Shown: piece by piece, positions 1 to 8,367 of the stretch
Layout: each line of letters starts with the position of its first letter
Numbering within the stretch: position 1 is the stretch's first letter
NCBI RefSeq assembly: GCF_030160015.1
Contig: NZ_BSNN01000002.1
Coordinates: 682,001-746,000 of the forward strand
Source: Amylibacter marinus
Lineage (GTDB): Bacteria > Pseudomonadota > Alphaproteobacteria > Rhodobacterales > Rhodobacteraceae
DNA: 64,000 nucleotides
Direction of reading: 5' to 3'
Program-made: the position numbers and the translations under genes
Notes under the pieces: generated by a model
The model's input: the letters and a program-made list of their open reading frames with translations, nothing else
Told to the model about the DNA's origin: nothing
The model's database searches: none

Positions 1-2
1 AG

Positions 3-233
3 GCCCTGCGGGAAACCAAGCTGTTGCGCGCGAAACCCACCCCCAAAGTGCCTGTGATGTGTTTCCTCGGAACAGATGAGAGAATCGTCAGCCAAGCAGC
101 CGTTTACAAGATGATGGATCGCATGGAAAATGGCACCCTAAGGGTCTATCCAGATGCCAAGCACGAACTATTGATCGAACAGCCCCATGTCACCTCGGCC
201 ATTTGGAACGAAATTGACCAGTTCATCGCCTAG
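3..233 (+). CDS. Alpha/beta hydrolase (lysophospholipase-like), C-terminal part only
   Basis: The reading frame is already open at base 3 and runs to TAG at 231-233, so the window cuts the gene and only about 76 C-terminal residues are visible. They hold the last strand and helix of an alpha/beta hydrolase: a hydrophobic strand followed by LGTDERIV, where the acidic residue of the triad is expected, and then DAKHELLIE, in which the histidine fits the catalytic His. The pattern resembles PldB-type lysophospholipases/monoacylglycerol lipases. The TTG at 24 is an internal Leu codon and not the start. The next gene is convergent and ends 6 bases away. Confidence 0.75.
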   Translation, partial: ALRETKLLRAKPTPKVPVMCFLGTDERIVSQAAVYKMMDRMENGTLRVYPDAKHELLIEQPHVTSAIWNEIDQFIA

Positions 234-239
234 TTCGGC

Positions 240-1037
240 CTATTGATTTAACAATGCTATCGCCTGCGCATAAATGTCCGAATTTGCGGCGGCCACGACT
301 GTGCCACCCGCGTGGGCGGGCCCGCCCTTCCAATTGGTCACAATGCCACCTGCGGCCTCGACCACAGCAATCGGGGCCTGTATATCATAGGCATTTAACC
401 CCGCCTCAATCACCAAATCCACCTGCCCTGCCGCCAACAGCCCATAGGCATAGCAATCCATGCCATATCTGGTCAGCTTGGCCACGGAACTAACGCGCTG
501 AAATGCAGCGCGCTCATTTGCGGTGCCGACCTCTGGGAAGGTTGTGAACAAAATTGCATCCGCAAGTGTCGTGGTCTGCCGTGTCGCCAAAGGCGTCGTC
601 TGGCCAGCACGGCGCAATTCGGCACGCCCCAATCCCCCCATAAAGGTTTCGCCTGTATAGGGTTGATCAATCGCCCCCCAAATCGGCCCCTGCGCATCGC
701 TTAGGGCGATCAGCATGCCCCAAGTCGGGGTGCCAGAAATAAACCCGCGCGTGCCATCAATTGGATCTAGTACCCATGTATAGCCAGATTGACTGGCCAC
801 CGGCGGGAATTCCTCGCCCAGAATACCGTCCATCGGCCGCTCGGCCTTCAGAATTTCGCGAAACGCCAGCTCGATTTCCTTATCCGCCTGTGTCACCGGA
901 TCAAATCCATCAGACAGTTTATTCGCCAATCCCTGATCCGGCTGGCGAAAATAAGCCAAGGCGATATCACGACCTGCGGAAATCATCCGACCCACGGTTT
1001 GTTCAATCTGCTTTTGGTCACTGGATTTCAGGCCCAT
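240..1037 (-). CDS. hisN: Histidinol-phosphatase-like inositol monophosphatase family enzyme
   Basis: 265 residues, the normal size for the inositol monophosphatase superfamily of Mg-dependent phosphatases. Visible motifs are GEE (about residue 74), the signature WVLDPIDGTRGF (about 88-99) that binds metal and phosphate, and DCYAYGLLAAGQVDLVIEAG followed by AYDIQAP near residue 218, where Asp completes the metal site. The DCYAY form is typical of the bacterial HisN histidinol-phosphatases, which release inorganic phosphate from L-histidinol phosphate in histidine synthesis; an inositol or other sugar phosphatase role cannot be excluded. The gene follows an XRE regulator in the same direction, and its ribosome site lies in a strong hairpin (1042-1090). 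Confidence 0.8.
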   Translation of the reverse strand: MGLKSSDQKQIEQTVGRMISAGRDIALAYFRQPDQGLANKLSDGFDPVTQADKEIELAFREILKAERPMDGILGEEFPPVASQSGYTWVLDPIDGTRGFISGTPTWGMLIALSDAQGPIWGAIDQPYTGETFMGGLGRAELRRAGQTTPLATRQTTTLADAILFTTFPEVGTANERAAFQRVSSVAKLTRYGMDCYAYGLLAAGQVDLVIEAGLNAYDIQAPIAVVEAAGGIVTNWKGGPAHAGGTVVAAANSDIYAQAIALLNQ

Positions 1038-1041
1038 AAAA

Positions 1042-1090
1042 AAATCTCCAAATTCACAGCACTGTTAATGTGCTGCGCGTTTGGAGATTT
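1042..1090 (-). promoter_or_regulatory. Terminator-like hairpin that contains the ribosome site of the hisN-like gene
   Basis: On the minus strand an 11-bp perfect outer stem (AAATCTCCAAA with TTTGGAGATTT, 1080-1090 and 1042-1052) encloses a 6-bp inner stem (CAGCAC/GTGCTG). The 3' arm carries GGAG 8 bases before the ATG at 1037 and runs into seven T residues. It therefore looks both like an intrinsic terminator for the upstream XRE gene and like a lid on the Shine-Dalgarno of the hisN-like gene. Structure is seen; the regulatory role is inferred. Confidence 0.65.
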
Positions 1091-1132
1091 CATATCAAAC
1101 CCTCAAGATTTAGAAAACCTTGAAATCTGATC

Positions 1133-1516
1133 CTATGCTGCGTCACTAAGCACGCGGGCCAGATCAAATAGTTTTTTGCGTTGGTTCTCCGGAATGGAAT
1201 AATAGGATCGCACCAATTCCAGCGCCTCTTTGTCGGCCAGCAAGTCTCCCGCTTTGCTGTTTGCTGGGGCGGTTTGCGAGGCATTTTCCACTTCGCCTTC
1301 TTCGTATCCTTCGAAGAAGAAGCTAACCACAACATCCATCGCATTTCCGATATCCCACAAGCGCGATGCGCTAACGCGGTTCATACCGGTTTCGTATTTT
1401 TGGATCTGCTGGAATTTAATTCCTACAGCCTCGGCCAATTGTTGTTGAGTCATGCCAACCATCCAGCGGCGATGACGAATTCGTTTACCTACATGCACGT
1501 CTACAGGGTGTTTCAT
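1133..1516 (-). CDS. XRE-family helix-turn-helix transcriptional regulator
   Basis: 127 residues when started at the ATG at 1516, which has GAGG six bases upstream; a longer frame would need a TTG at 1543 and has no such signal. The N-terminal half is a lambda-repressor-like HTH: GKRIRHRRWMVGMTQQQLAEAVGI..QIQKYE.G.NR, with the recognition helix around residues 36-46. The C-terminal part is acidic and Ala-rich and ends in a conserved helix (LVRSYYSIPENQRKKLFDLARVL). Proteins of this form are common in Rhodobacterales, and their targets are mostly unknown. It reads toward the hisN-like gene 95 bases away. The AT-rich 267-bp gap upstream (1517-1783) holds a direct repeat and the typA terminator. 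Confidence 0.85.
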   Translation of the reverse strand: MKHPVDVHVGKRIRHRRWMVGMTQQQLAEAVGIKFQQIQKYETGMNRVSASRLWDIGNAMDVVVSFFFEGYEEGEVENASQTAPANSKAGDLLADKEALELVRSYYSIPENQRKKLFDLARVLSDAA

Positions 1517-1658
1517 TTTTTCCTCAAACTCAATTTCTGGCAATTAGTATAGCGGAAAAGGTGAAGAAAATTCACCGAAATGACGTAGGGTCACGAAAAT
1601 TATATATTAGCGCATAAGCAATTGTAATAATTATGTAAAAGAAAAAACCTATACTAAA

Positions 1659-1683
1659 GGACAGGTACCTTAGAACAGGTCCT
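1659..1683. repeat. Short direct repeat upstream of the XRE gene, possible operator
   Basis: Two near-copies, GGACAGGTACCT and GAACAGGTCCT, sit 14 bases apart in the AT-rich gap between the XRE gene and typA, about 145 bases before the XRE start. Spacing of roughly one and a third helical turns could suit a dimeric HTH protein, but this is only a guess from the pattern. Confidence 0.25.
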
Positions 1684-1719
1684 AAAAGGTTAGTTTTTTG
1701 CAACTCGTTTAGTGGATTG

Positions 1720-1750
1720 AAAAAACCGAACGCTATTCGCGTCCGGTTTT
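1720..1750 (-). terminator. Intrinsic terminator of typA
   Basis: The 12-base arms 1722-1733 and 1739-1750 enclose the loop TATTC. Read on the minus strand the only non-Watson-Crick pair is G.U, and the hairpin is followed by six T, whereas on the plus strand it would be an A.C mismatch. This fixes the orientation as the end of the typA transcript, 34 bases after its stop. Confidence 0.85.
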
Positions 1751-1783
1751 CATGAGATTCGAAATTGCAACTTATAGGGGTTG

Positions 1784-3607
1784 TTAACCTTGTTGCGATT
1801 TGGCGTGACGCTTACGTTCATGTGGGTCCAAATAGCGCTTACGCAGGCGGATCGCGTTTGGTGTGACCTCTACCAACTCATCATTATCAATATAGGCAAT
1901 CGCCTCTTCCAATGACAATTTAATCGGTGTGGTCAGACGCACCGCCTCATCCGTACCAGAGGCGCGAACATTGGTCAGCTTCTTACCCTTCAACGGATTA
2001 ACCTCTAGGTCGTTCTCGCGGCTGTGCTCGCCTAGGATCATCCCTTGGTACACATCCTCTTGCGCACCAATAAAGAATTTACCACGATCCTCTAGGTTAA
2101 AGATCGCATAGGAAACCGACACGCCGTTTTCCATGGAAATCAGCACACCAGCACGACGTCCAGGGATTGCGCCCTTGAACGGTGCCCAGTCATGGAACAC
2201 ACGGTTCAACACGCCCGTGCCGCGCGTATCGGTTAGAAACTCGCCGTGATAGCCAATCAGGCCACGAGCCGGCACATGGGCCACGATGCGGGTCTTACCA
2301 GCACCTGCTTGCTTCATCTCAACCAGCTCGCCTTTGCGATGGCCGGTTAGCTTTTCGATTACAACGCCTGAATATTCGTCATCCACATCAATGGTGGCCT
2401 CTTCAATAGGCTCCATACGTTGGCCATCAACCTCTTGGAACAGAACCTGTGGACGCGAAATCGACAATTCGAACCCTTCGCGGCGCATGTTCTCGATCAA
2501 CACACCCATTTGTAATTCACCACGACCCGCAACCTCAAAGGCCTCGCCACCTGGGGTGTCGTTGACCTTGATCGCCACGTTTGATTCCGCCTCTTTCATC
2601 AACCGATCGCGAATAACACGAGATTGCACCTTCTTACCATCGCGCCCAGCCAAGGGGCTGTCGTTGATACCAAAGGTTACGGTGATGGTAGGAGGATCGA
2701 TCGGCTGTGCAGGAATAGCATCCACAACCGCAGGATCCGCCAAGGTATCCGCAACGGTCGCCTTGGCCATTCCAGCAATCGATACAATATCACCAGCCTC
2801 AGCCACATCAATTGCGGTTTGTTCCAGCCCGCGGAATGCCAAAATTTTGGTCACACGGAAATTCTCGATCAATGCGCCCTCGCGGGTCATTGACTTGATG
2901 GTTTGACCAGCCTTCAACGTCCCTGTTTCCACACGCCCTGTTAGCAAACGGCCCAAGAACGGGTCGCCGCCCAAAGTTGTGGCCAGCATTGTAAAGGGCT
3001 GTTCGCGATTTGCGATTTGTGCAGGCGCTGGCACGTGATCGATGATCAAATCAAACAGCGCACTCAAATCCTTGCGCGGGCCATCCAGTTCCATATCGGC
3101 CCAACCAGAACGGCCAGAGGCGTACATGGATGGGAAATCCAACTGCTCGTCTGTAGCATCCAAGCTGGCGAACAAATCAAAACATTCATCAAGCGCGCGA
3201 TCGGGTTCGCCGTCAGGCTTGTCCACTTTGTTCACCACCACAATCGGGCGTAGACCCAATTTCAATGCCTTTTGTGTTACGAATTTGGTCTGAGGCATCG
3301 GGCCTTCGGCCGCATCCACCAACAAAACCACACCATCAACCATAGACAGGATACGCTCTACCTCGCCGCCGAAATCGGCGTGGCCCGGGGTATCTACAAT
3401 ATTGATACGTGTGCCCTTCCACTCGACGGATGTGGGCTTGGCAAAAATGGTAATGCCACGCTCGCGCTCTAGGTCATTACTGTCCATTGCGCGTTCGGTT
3501 GTTGCTTCGTTGTCGCGGTAAATACCGGATTGTTTAAGCAGCTCATCAACCAAGGTTGTTTTGCCGTGGTCAACGTGCGCAATGATTGCGATATTTCTGA
3601 GTTCCAT
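1784..3607 (-). CDS. typA: Ribosome-associated GTPase TypA/BipA
   Basis: 607 residues, full length for the family. TypA is a translational GTPase related to EF-G and LepA that binds the ribosome and supports 50S assembly and growth under stress or cold. The G motifs are intact: [10 protein letters not shown] near residue 10, the RERGITI switch I region, [12 protein letters not shown], and NKVDKP. Domain II (about 205-295), the EF-G-like domain III/V region and the Lys/Arg-rich TypA C-terminal tail ([16 protein letters not shown]) follow in order. It is a single transcription unit with its own terminator, divergent from nothing close; the LysR gene upstream points the same way. Confidence 0.97.
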   Translation of the reverse strand: MELRNIAIIAHVDHGKTTLVDELLKQSGIYRDNEATTERAMDSNDLERERGITIFAKPTSVEWKGTRINIVDTPGHADFGGEVERILSMVDGVVLLVDAAEGPMPQTKFVTQKALKLGLRPIVVVNKVDKPDGEPDRALDECFDLFASLDATDEQLDFPSMYASGRSGWADMELDGPRKDLSALFDLIIDHVPAPAQIANREQPFTMLATTLGGDPFLGRLLTGRVETGTLKAGQTIKSMTREGALIENFRVTKILAFRGLEQTAIDVAEAGDIVSIAGMAKATVADTLADPAVVDAIPAQPIDPPTITVTFGINDSPLAGRDGKKVQSRVIRDRLMKEAESNVAIKVNDTPGGEAFEVAGRGELQMGVLIENMRREGFELSISRPQVLFQEVDGQRMEPIEEATIDVDDEYSGVVIEKLTGHRKGELVEMKQAGAGKTRIVAHVPARGLIGYHGEFLTDTRGTGVLNRVFHDWAPFKGAIPGRRAGVLISMENGVSVSYAIFNLEDRGKFFIGAQEDVYQGMILGEHSRENDLEVNPLKGKKLTNVRASGTDEAVRLTTPIKLSLEEAIAYIDNDELVEVTPNAIRLRKRYLDPHERKRHAKSQQG

Positions 3608-3694
3608 AATACTGGGCCTTTAGAGGATTGGCGGTTGATCGGCCCTTAGACCAGCCTAGGGCGAAACACCAGTAAAAAGCGCATTTTTCTAAAT

Positions 3695-4543
3695 TCAGCG
3701 ATAGGCGGCGCGGATCATTTCGGCCAAATGTGCGGCCAAATTCGATTGGCGCTCTGGGCAGACGTAAAGATTTACGTCGAAAACGGGCAAGTCGGGCAGA
3801 GCATTATCATGGGCGATCTCTTCCATATCCATAGGCACCCGCGTGGCCAAACGCGCCTCGACTGCCAGATCCGCACTCAGGCTGGCCTCTACGGTTTCGG
3901 TATTTTCCGTGGTCACGGCCATTTCCCACGATATTCCCGCATTATCCAATGCCTCGGCACTAATGGGACGAAAGGCGCAGGCCTGGGCCGATGCCAGCCG
4001 CAGAGGCCGCTGTTTCCAAGCGCGCCCCCCCTGTGCGCCCACCCAGACCAGCGGATGCTGAGCCAATTGTTCGGCCTTGGCGCTGCCCTCTAATTCTGTG
4101 GTCATGATCACATCGATCTCGCCGGCGTTAAATTGCTTTAGTAGGCTGGCGGTAAAAGAAGAGATCAGGTTCAGCTTTACCTTCGGGTATTCCGCAGCAA
4201 AGCGGCGCAACACATTTGGCACATGCGGGTGTAGGATATCATGAGGCACCCCAAAGGTAATGCTGCCTTCATAGCTGTCGCTGGAGAGCCGCCCCCAGGC
4301 CTCGTCGTTCAGCGCCAACAACCTACGCGCATAGGACAGCAGTAATTCGCCCTCGGGCGTCAGGCCGATCTGTCTCGCAGATCGATCCAACAGCTCCATC
4401 CCCATAGATTCTTCTAGTCGTTTTAATTGCATAGAAACCGCAGATTGGGTCAGATGCAACTGGCCCGCGGCCTTGGTCACCCCCCCGACGTCAGCGACGG
4501 TTAGAAAAGAGCGCAACGCGGTTAAATCTAAGTTTCTGGGCAT
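3695..4543 (-). CDS. LysR-family transcriptional regulator
   Basis: 282 residues from the ATG at 4543, which is preceded by AAGGA; the upstream in-frame start would add 11 residues without a ribosome site. Residues 1-60 form the winged HTH typical of LysR (LDLTALRSFLTVADVGGVTKAAGQLHLTQSAVSMQLKRLEE). The remainder is a type 2 periplasmic-binding-like effector domain, beginning near ITFGVPHDILHPHVPNVL. It is transcribed away from the twin DUF1127 genes, and a 121-bp shared intergenic region (4544-4664) separates them, so these small genes are its most likely targets besides itself. The effector is unknown. Confidence 0.9.
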   Translation of the reverse strand: MPRNLDLTALRSFLTVADVGGVTKAAGQLHLTQSAVSMQLKRLEESMGMELLDRSARQIGLTPEGELLLSYARRLLALNDEAWGRLSSDSYEGSITFGVPHDILHPHVPNVLRRFAAEYPKVKLNLISSFTASLLKQFNAGEIDVIMTTELEGSAKAEQLAQHPLVWVGAQGGRAWKQRPLRLASAQACAFRPISAEALDNAGISWEMAVTTENTETVEASLSADLAVEARLATRVPMDMEEIAHDNALPDLPVFDVNLYVCPERQSNLAAHLAEMIRAAYR

Positions 4544-4664
4544 ATCACAATCCTTGATATCTAAACTAACAACCATTCATTTTACTTATTTAGCAGCAGA
4601 ATGCATAAACATCAAGAAAGTTGATGAAACAACACCAACTCATAAGCAACCGAAAGGAACGAAG

Positions 4665-4880
4665 ATGACATATTATTCAGATACCCGCGCCGCACCTCGC
4701 ACCAATCTCTGGGGTGGCCTTTTCCTGACGTTGCGCAGCATGCAGGCCCGCTCGAAACAACACCGCGCCCTTAGAAAATTGGATGCGGCGGCCCTGCGTG
4801 ATATCGGCCTTACAGCCCAAGATGTGCAAACAGAGCTGGCAACCCCGCTGTGGAAGTCCACCCCCCACCACACCGCGTAA
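4665..4880 (+). CDS. DUF1127 small protein (first of a pair)
   Basis: 71 residues from the ATG at 4665, with AAAGGAA seven bases before it; the frame extends upstream into the LysR gene but that part is not coding. The DUF1127 (YjiS-like) core is visible near residues 35-57 as HRALRKLDAAALRDIGLTAQD. These Arg-rich small proteins are abundant in Rhodobacterales, and one studied member in Rhodobacter (CcaF1) binds RNA and affects RNA turnover; the role of this one is unknown. It is 25 bases from a second DUF1127 gene and shares a promoter region with the LysR gene. Confidence 0.85.
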   Translation: MTYYSDTRAAPRTNLWGGLFLTLRSMQARSKQHRALRKLDAAALRDIGLTAQDVQTELATPLWKSTPHHTA

Positions 4881-4905
4881 TCAACACCTACAGAAGGTCA
4901 GAACC

Positions 4906-5100
4906 ATGGCAGCAACTCTTAAATCTTTCGCCGTTTTCGCAACACCCGCTCGTTTGGTGGCGATCCCCGCATCCCTGTTGGTGATCGCACAGATCCAAAA
5001 ACAACGCCGCGCACTAGCTAGGCTGTCTCCTGCGCAACTGAGCGATATCGGCCTAACCGCATCACAGGCCAAAACCGAGGCCGCGCGCTTCGGTCTGTAA
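4906..5100 (+). CDS. DUF1127 small protein (second of a pair)
   Basis: 64 residues from the ATG at 4906 with AGAAGG upstream. A hydrophobic stretch (residues 8-27, AVFATPARLVAIPASLLVIA) precedes the DUF1127 core RRALARLSPAQLSDIGLTAS, so it may associate with the membrane, unlike its neighbour. It is 25 bases after the first DUF1127 gene and is followed by an intrinsic terminator, so the two form a two-gene operon. Function unknown. Confidence 0.85.
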   Translation: MAATLKSFAVFATPARLVAIPASLLVIAQIQKQRRALARLSPAQLSDIGLTASQAKTEAARFGL

Positions 5101-5125
5101 TCCAAATTTTCTTTTTCCCCAGCCT

Positions 5126-5161
5126 TGGCGCGTTACAGATTTCTGTACGCGCCATTTTTTT
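5126..5161 (+). terminator. Intrinsic terminator of the DUF1127 pair
   Basis: TGGCGCGT(T)ACAG pairs with CTGTACGCGCCA around loop ATTT with one bulged T, followed by seven T. Confidence 0.9.
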
Positions 5162-5276
5162 ATCAATATTAGGTATTTGATCGGTCACATTCTGGTGATT
5201 TTTCTTGTATTTTCCAGCCCAAAGGCCATATTTAGCACAAAGGCGCAATACCGCGCATTTAGCTAAGGAGAATTCG

Positions 5277-5993
5277 ATGGCTAATCCACAAACAATTCGT
5301 CGCGCCGGCACCGCAGCTGCCCATATCGACGAGGGCCTTCGCGCCCATATGAACCGTGTCTATGGCATTATGGGCCTTGGTATGGCGATTACCGGTGCCG
5401 TTGCCTATTACGTTGGCAACAACGATGCGCTTATCGCCAGCCTGTTTACCGGCGCATCGCGCTATGTGATCATGTTTGCACCCTTGGTGTTTGTGTTTTT
5501 CTTGGGCGGTATGATTAACCGCGTATCAGAAAACACAGCGCGCCTCTTGTTCATGGCGTTCTCGGCACTTATGGGCCTATCAATCGCTTGGATCTTTGCG
5601 GTTTATACCGGCATTTCAATCACGCAGACCTTCTTTACCACTGCAATCGCATTCGCCGGTCTATCTCTATATGGCTACACCACCAAGAAAGACATTTCTG
5701 GCTGGGGTACATTCCTGATCATGGGTGTGATTGGTCTGATCGTAGCCGCAATTATCAACATCTTTATTGAATCCTCTGCCCTATCCTTTGCGATTTCGGC
5801 AATTGGCTTGCTGATTTTTGCTGGTCTAACCGCCTATGATACACAAAACATCAAGAACACCTACCTTGCCATGGCCAATGCCGGCCAGGATGAATGGTTG
5901 AACAAGGCAGCAATCATGGGTGCATTGAACCTCTACCTGAATTTCCTGAATATGTTCATGTTCTTGCTACACTTTATGGGCGGCCAAGAGTAA
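5277..5993 (+). CDS. Bax inhibitor-1/YccA family membrane protein
   Basis: 238 residues from the ATG at 5277, which has AAGGAG six bases upstream. The protein has about seven hydrophobic helices and the family features: an N-terminal cytosolic stretch ending in LRAHMNRVYGIMGLGMAITGAVAYYVG, the central SISIAWIF-like helix, and the near C-terminal AGLTAYDTQNIK motif whose Asp belongs to the pH-sensing aspartate pair in this family. Members are inner-membrane proteins linked to calcium leak and, for YccA, to restraint of the FtsH protease. The gene stands alone between two terminators. Confidence 0.93.
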   Translation: MANPQTIRRAGTAAAHIDEGLRAHMNRVYGIMGLGMAITGAVAYYVGNNDALIASLFTGASRYVIMFAPLVFVFFLGGMINRVSENTARLLFMAFSALMGLSIAWIFAVYTGISITQTFFTTAIAFAGLSLYGYTTKKDISGWGTFLIMGVIGLIVAAIINIFIESSALSFAISAIGLLIFAGLTAYDTQNIKNTYLAMANAGQDEWLNKAAIMGALNLYLNFLNMFMFLLHFMGGQE

Positions 5994-6016
5994 TTTAGCC
6001 CTCAACGCAATTCTTT

Positions 6017-6043
6017 AGCCGAGGCATTTGCCTCGGCTTTTTT
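6017..6043 (+). terminator. Intrinsic terminator after the Bax-inhibitor gene
   Basis: AGCCGAGGC and GCCTCGGCT around loop ATTT, followed by a six-base T run; only 12 bases before the next start codon. Confidence 0.9.
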
Positions 6044-6055
6044 ATAGGAAAATTT

Positions 6056-6457
6056 ATGTCAGATCTTACCCTACCCGTCACCGTAATTACTGCCACAGCA
6101 TTGGCTGCTCTCTATCTTGCGCAAACCATAAGTGTGATCATCCAGCGACGCCGACAGCGGATTGCGCATGGCGATGCGGGTGACAAAACAATGATGAAAC
6201 GCATTCGCGGCCACGCAAACACCAGCGAACAGGTGCCGCTGTTTTTGATTCTATTGGGATTGTTAGAACTACAATCTCCCCCCTACAAAGGCCTCTTATG
6301 CCTTGTTGCCAGCCTGATGGTGCTGGGGCGCATTTTACACGGGGTCTATTTTTTAGATATAGGCGCGCATTTTCGCTACCGCCAGTTTGGCATGCTGATG
6401 ACGCTGTTGGCATATTTGGCCGCAATCCTTGCCCTTGCTTGTGCTATCCTGACATAA
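6056..6457 (+). CDS. MAPEG family membrane protein
   Basis: 133 residues with four hydrophobic helices, matching the MAPEG fold (membrane-associated proteins in eicosanoid and glutathione metabolism). The family motif region is visible as IRGHANTSEQVPLFLILLGLLEL near residues 50-72, and a second conserved part as GRILHGVYF near 95. Bacterial members are often glutathione transferase-like, but the substrate here cannot be told. It ends at the bidirectional terminator it shares with rpmG. Confidence 0.88.
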   Translation: MSDLTLPVTVITATALAALYLAQTISVIIQRRRQRIAHGDAGDKTMMKRIRGHANTSEQVPLFLILLGLLELQSPPYKGLLCLVASLMVLGRILHGVYFLDIGAHFRYRQFGMLMTLLAYLAAILALACAILT

Positions 6458-6458
6458 A

Positions 6459-6484
6459 AAAACCGCGCTCTAGGGCGCGGTTTT
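6459..6484. terminator. Bidirectional terminator between the MAPEG gene and rpmG
   Basis: AAAACCGCGC and GCGCGGTTTT enclose loop TCTAGG. Both strands end in a T run of at least four, and the genes converge on it. Confidence 0.88.
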
Positions 6485-6507
6485 GAATTCAGTACCAAGA
6501 GGGCAGT

Positions 6508-6675
6508 CTACTTGATCTTGCCTTCTTTGTATTCAACGTGCTTGCGTACAACTGGGTCATATTTCTTTACGACCATTTTTTCTGTCATCGTACGTGAATT
6601 TTTCTTGGTCACATAAAAGTGGCCAGTGTCCGCAGTTGAATTAAGGCGGATTTTGATTGTTGTTGGCTTCGCCAT
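6508..6675 (-). CDS. rpmG: 50S ribosomal protein L33
   Basis: A 55-codon gene reading [20 protein letters not shown] at its start and ending in VEYKEGKIK. It matches L33 of alphaproteobacteria over its whole length, including YVTKKNSRT and [10 protein letters not shown]. The cysteine pairs of zinc-binding L33 forms are absent, so this is the C-minus type. GGAGAG lies eight bases before the ATG at 6675. It is a component of the large ribosomal subunit near the E site. It is alone in its transcription unit. Confidence 0.97.
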   Translation of the reverse strand: MAKPTTIKIRLNSTADTGHFYVTKKNSRTMTEKMVVKKYDPVVRKHVEYKEGKIK

Positions 6676-6780
6676 AGGAACTCTCCATTCGGGGCACGGA
6701 CCACCCGCGCGTAAACTTGAAACTGCCTTCTAAACGTTGCACGCACCAAGTCAAGCCAGAAACAAATGAATTCCCTGAAA

Positions 6781-7230
6781 TTACGCACCCCTTTGGGGCG
6801 TGCCCTCTAAATAGAGGCGCATCTCATCCGTCAGAGGCATAGATTTGGTGGCGGTTTCATTCACCAGCACCATCTGTGTATCCCCACTGGTGCGCAATTC
6901 ACCGTTTACAAACACGCCGTATTGGAAATCAAAACTGCTGTTGCCAATACGCGAACAACGAATGCCTGTAATATAGTCCTCACCAAACAACATCTGAGCG
7001 TGATATTCGATGCCCGCACGCCGCACCACAATCTTGTAGGGCGATTCCCCACCGAACAGTCCAAACCCCTGCACATAACAAACCCGCAGGTTTTCAAACC
7101 ACGTATGATAGATTTTGTTGTTAACATGGTTATACGCATCCAAGTCGCTGTAGTGCACTGTGCCGGCCAATCCCATTGCCCAGCCCCCCTGCACGCCAGC
7201 CTCTGTAACCTGTGCGGCAGATAAAATCAT
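6781..7230 (-). CDS. Hotdog-fold acyl-CoA thioesterase
   Basis: 149 residues with the 4-hydroxybenzoyl-CoA thioesterase/YbgC-type signature VHYSDLDAYNHVNNKIYHTWFENLR (residues 26-50), in which the Asp is the usual catalytic residue and the following long helix is the hotdog helix. It should hydrolyse an acyl-CoA; the acyl group is not predictable. Its start overlaps the last four bases of mrp (7227-7230), so the two are translationally coupled, though a functional link to iron-sulfur assembly is not obvious. Confidence 0.85.
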   Translation of the reverse strand: MILSAAQVTEAGVQGGWAMGLAGTVHYSDLDAYNHVNNKIYHTWFENLRVCYVQGFGLFGGESPYKIVVRRAGIEYHAQMLFGEDYITGIRCSRIGNSSFDFQYGVFVNGELRTSGDTQMVLVNETATKSMPLTDEMRLYLEGTPQRGA

Positions 7231-8291
7231 AGTACACCTGCCGTGATCAAACCCTGGGCTATTTCTTGATACGCCCCCGCCACCGCGCTGTCGGTCGCCG
7301 CAATCGGTGTGCCACTGTCACCGGCCACGCGAATATCCAGCTCTAACGGGATTTCCCCAAGGAACGGCAAGCCAAGGCGCGCCGCATCATCGCGCGCGCC
7401 GCCATGGCCAAAGATATGCGCCTCGTGGCCACATTTCGGGCAATGATAGCTGGACATATTCTCGATCATCCCCAGCATCGGGGTTTTCACCCGCTCAAAC
7501 ATGTTCATCGCCTTGCGCGCATCCAACAACGCCACATCCTGCGGCGTAGACACGATAATCGCGCCATCTACCTTGGTCTTTTGCGCCAGCGTTAACTGCA
7601 CATCCCCAGTGCCCGGCGGCAGATCAATTAATAAGACATCCAATTCGCCCCATTCCACCTGATTAAGCATCTGTTGCAACGCCCCCATCAGCATCGGCCC
7701 ACGCCAAATAACCGCCTCGTCCTCTTGCATCATTAGTCCCAATGACATCATGGTCACACCATGCGCCTGTAGTGGGATAATCGTCTTGCCATCCGGGCTG
7801 GCGGGGCGTTTGGATACCCCCATCATGCGCGGCTGGCTAGGCCCATGGATATCTGCATCCAATAGCCCCACCCGCTTGCCCATCGCGGCCAAGGCCACGG
7901 CAAGGTTGCTGGACACGGTGGATTTCCCCACCCCACCCTTACCAGAGCCAATGGCAATGATTTTAGAAACACCGGCAATGGGCTGATTATCATCTTGGGG
8001 TTTCATATGCCCCCCAACCTTTAGGTTTGGCGGGGGCGCCTTGGGGGCCTCATGCGCGGTTAGAATTACACGGGCCTTGCTGACCCCATCCATCTCGGCC
8101 AACAATTTCTCTGCGGCTGCACGCACCGGTTCCATACGCGCGCCCAGCGCCGCAGGCACCTCGAGCACAAAGCTGACCTGCCCGCCCGTGATGGTAATTG
8201 CGCGTACCATATCCGCAGAAACGATGTCACTGCCATCGGGCAGTTGAATGCGCTTCAACTCATCTTGAATTTGTTGTGTAGTTATAGACAT
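7227..8291 (-). CDS. mrp: Mrp/NBP35 family iron-sulfur carrier ATPase (ApbC)
   Basis: 354 residues. An N-terminal MIP18/DUF59-like domain (1-85) is joined to a P-loop NTPase: deviant Walker A GKGGVGKSTVSSNLA near residue 116, DADIHGPSQPRMMG, and LLIDLPPGTGDVQLTL. A CPKCGHEAHIFG segment near residue 285 gives the CXXC that bridges a shared 4Fe-4S cluster in the dimer. The protein carries Fe-S clusters to apo-proteins in the cytosol. It starts only 77 bases from the likely start of the divergent tupB. Confidence 0.95.
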   Translation of the reverse strand: MSITTQQIQDELKRIQLPDGSDIVSADMVRAITITGGQVSFVLEVPAALGARMEPVRAAAEKLLAEMDGVSKARVILTAHEAPKAPPPNLKVGGHMKPQDDNQPIAGVSKIIAIGSGKGGVGKSTVSSNLAVALAAMGKRVGLLDADIHGPSQPRMMGVSKRPASPDGKTIIPLQAHGVTMMSLGLMMQEDEAVIWRGPMLMGALQQMLNQVEWGELDVLLIDLPPGTGDVQLTLAQKTKVDGAIIVSTPQDVALLDARKAMNMFERVKTPMLGMIENMSSYHCPKCGHEAHIFGHGGARDDAARLGLPFLGEIPLELDIRVAGDSGTPIAATDSAVAGAYQEIAQGLITAGVL

Positions 8292-8367
8292 GACGCCCCG
8301 CGTTCAGTTAAACAGTTTCGAGCCAAATTTTACCAATTCCGCGCCGAGGGCAAGAGGGAACCACAGG

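Noticed and set aside
4473-4880. A 135-codon frame covering the first DUF1127 gene
   Set aside because: The first 64 codons overlap the LysR gene and its promoter region, and the DUF1127 homology and ribosome site begin at 4665.
8290-8367. Upstream ATG for tupB
   Set aside because: It overlaps the start codon of the divergent mrp, leaves no room for a promoter, and encodes a non-conserved 26-residue tail; the TTG at 8368 has a ribosome site.
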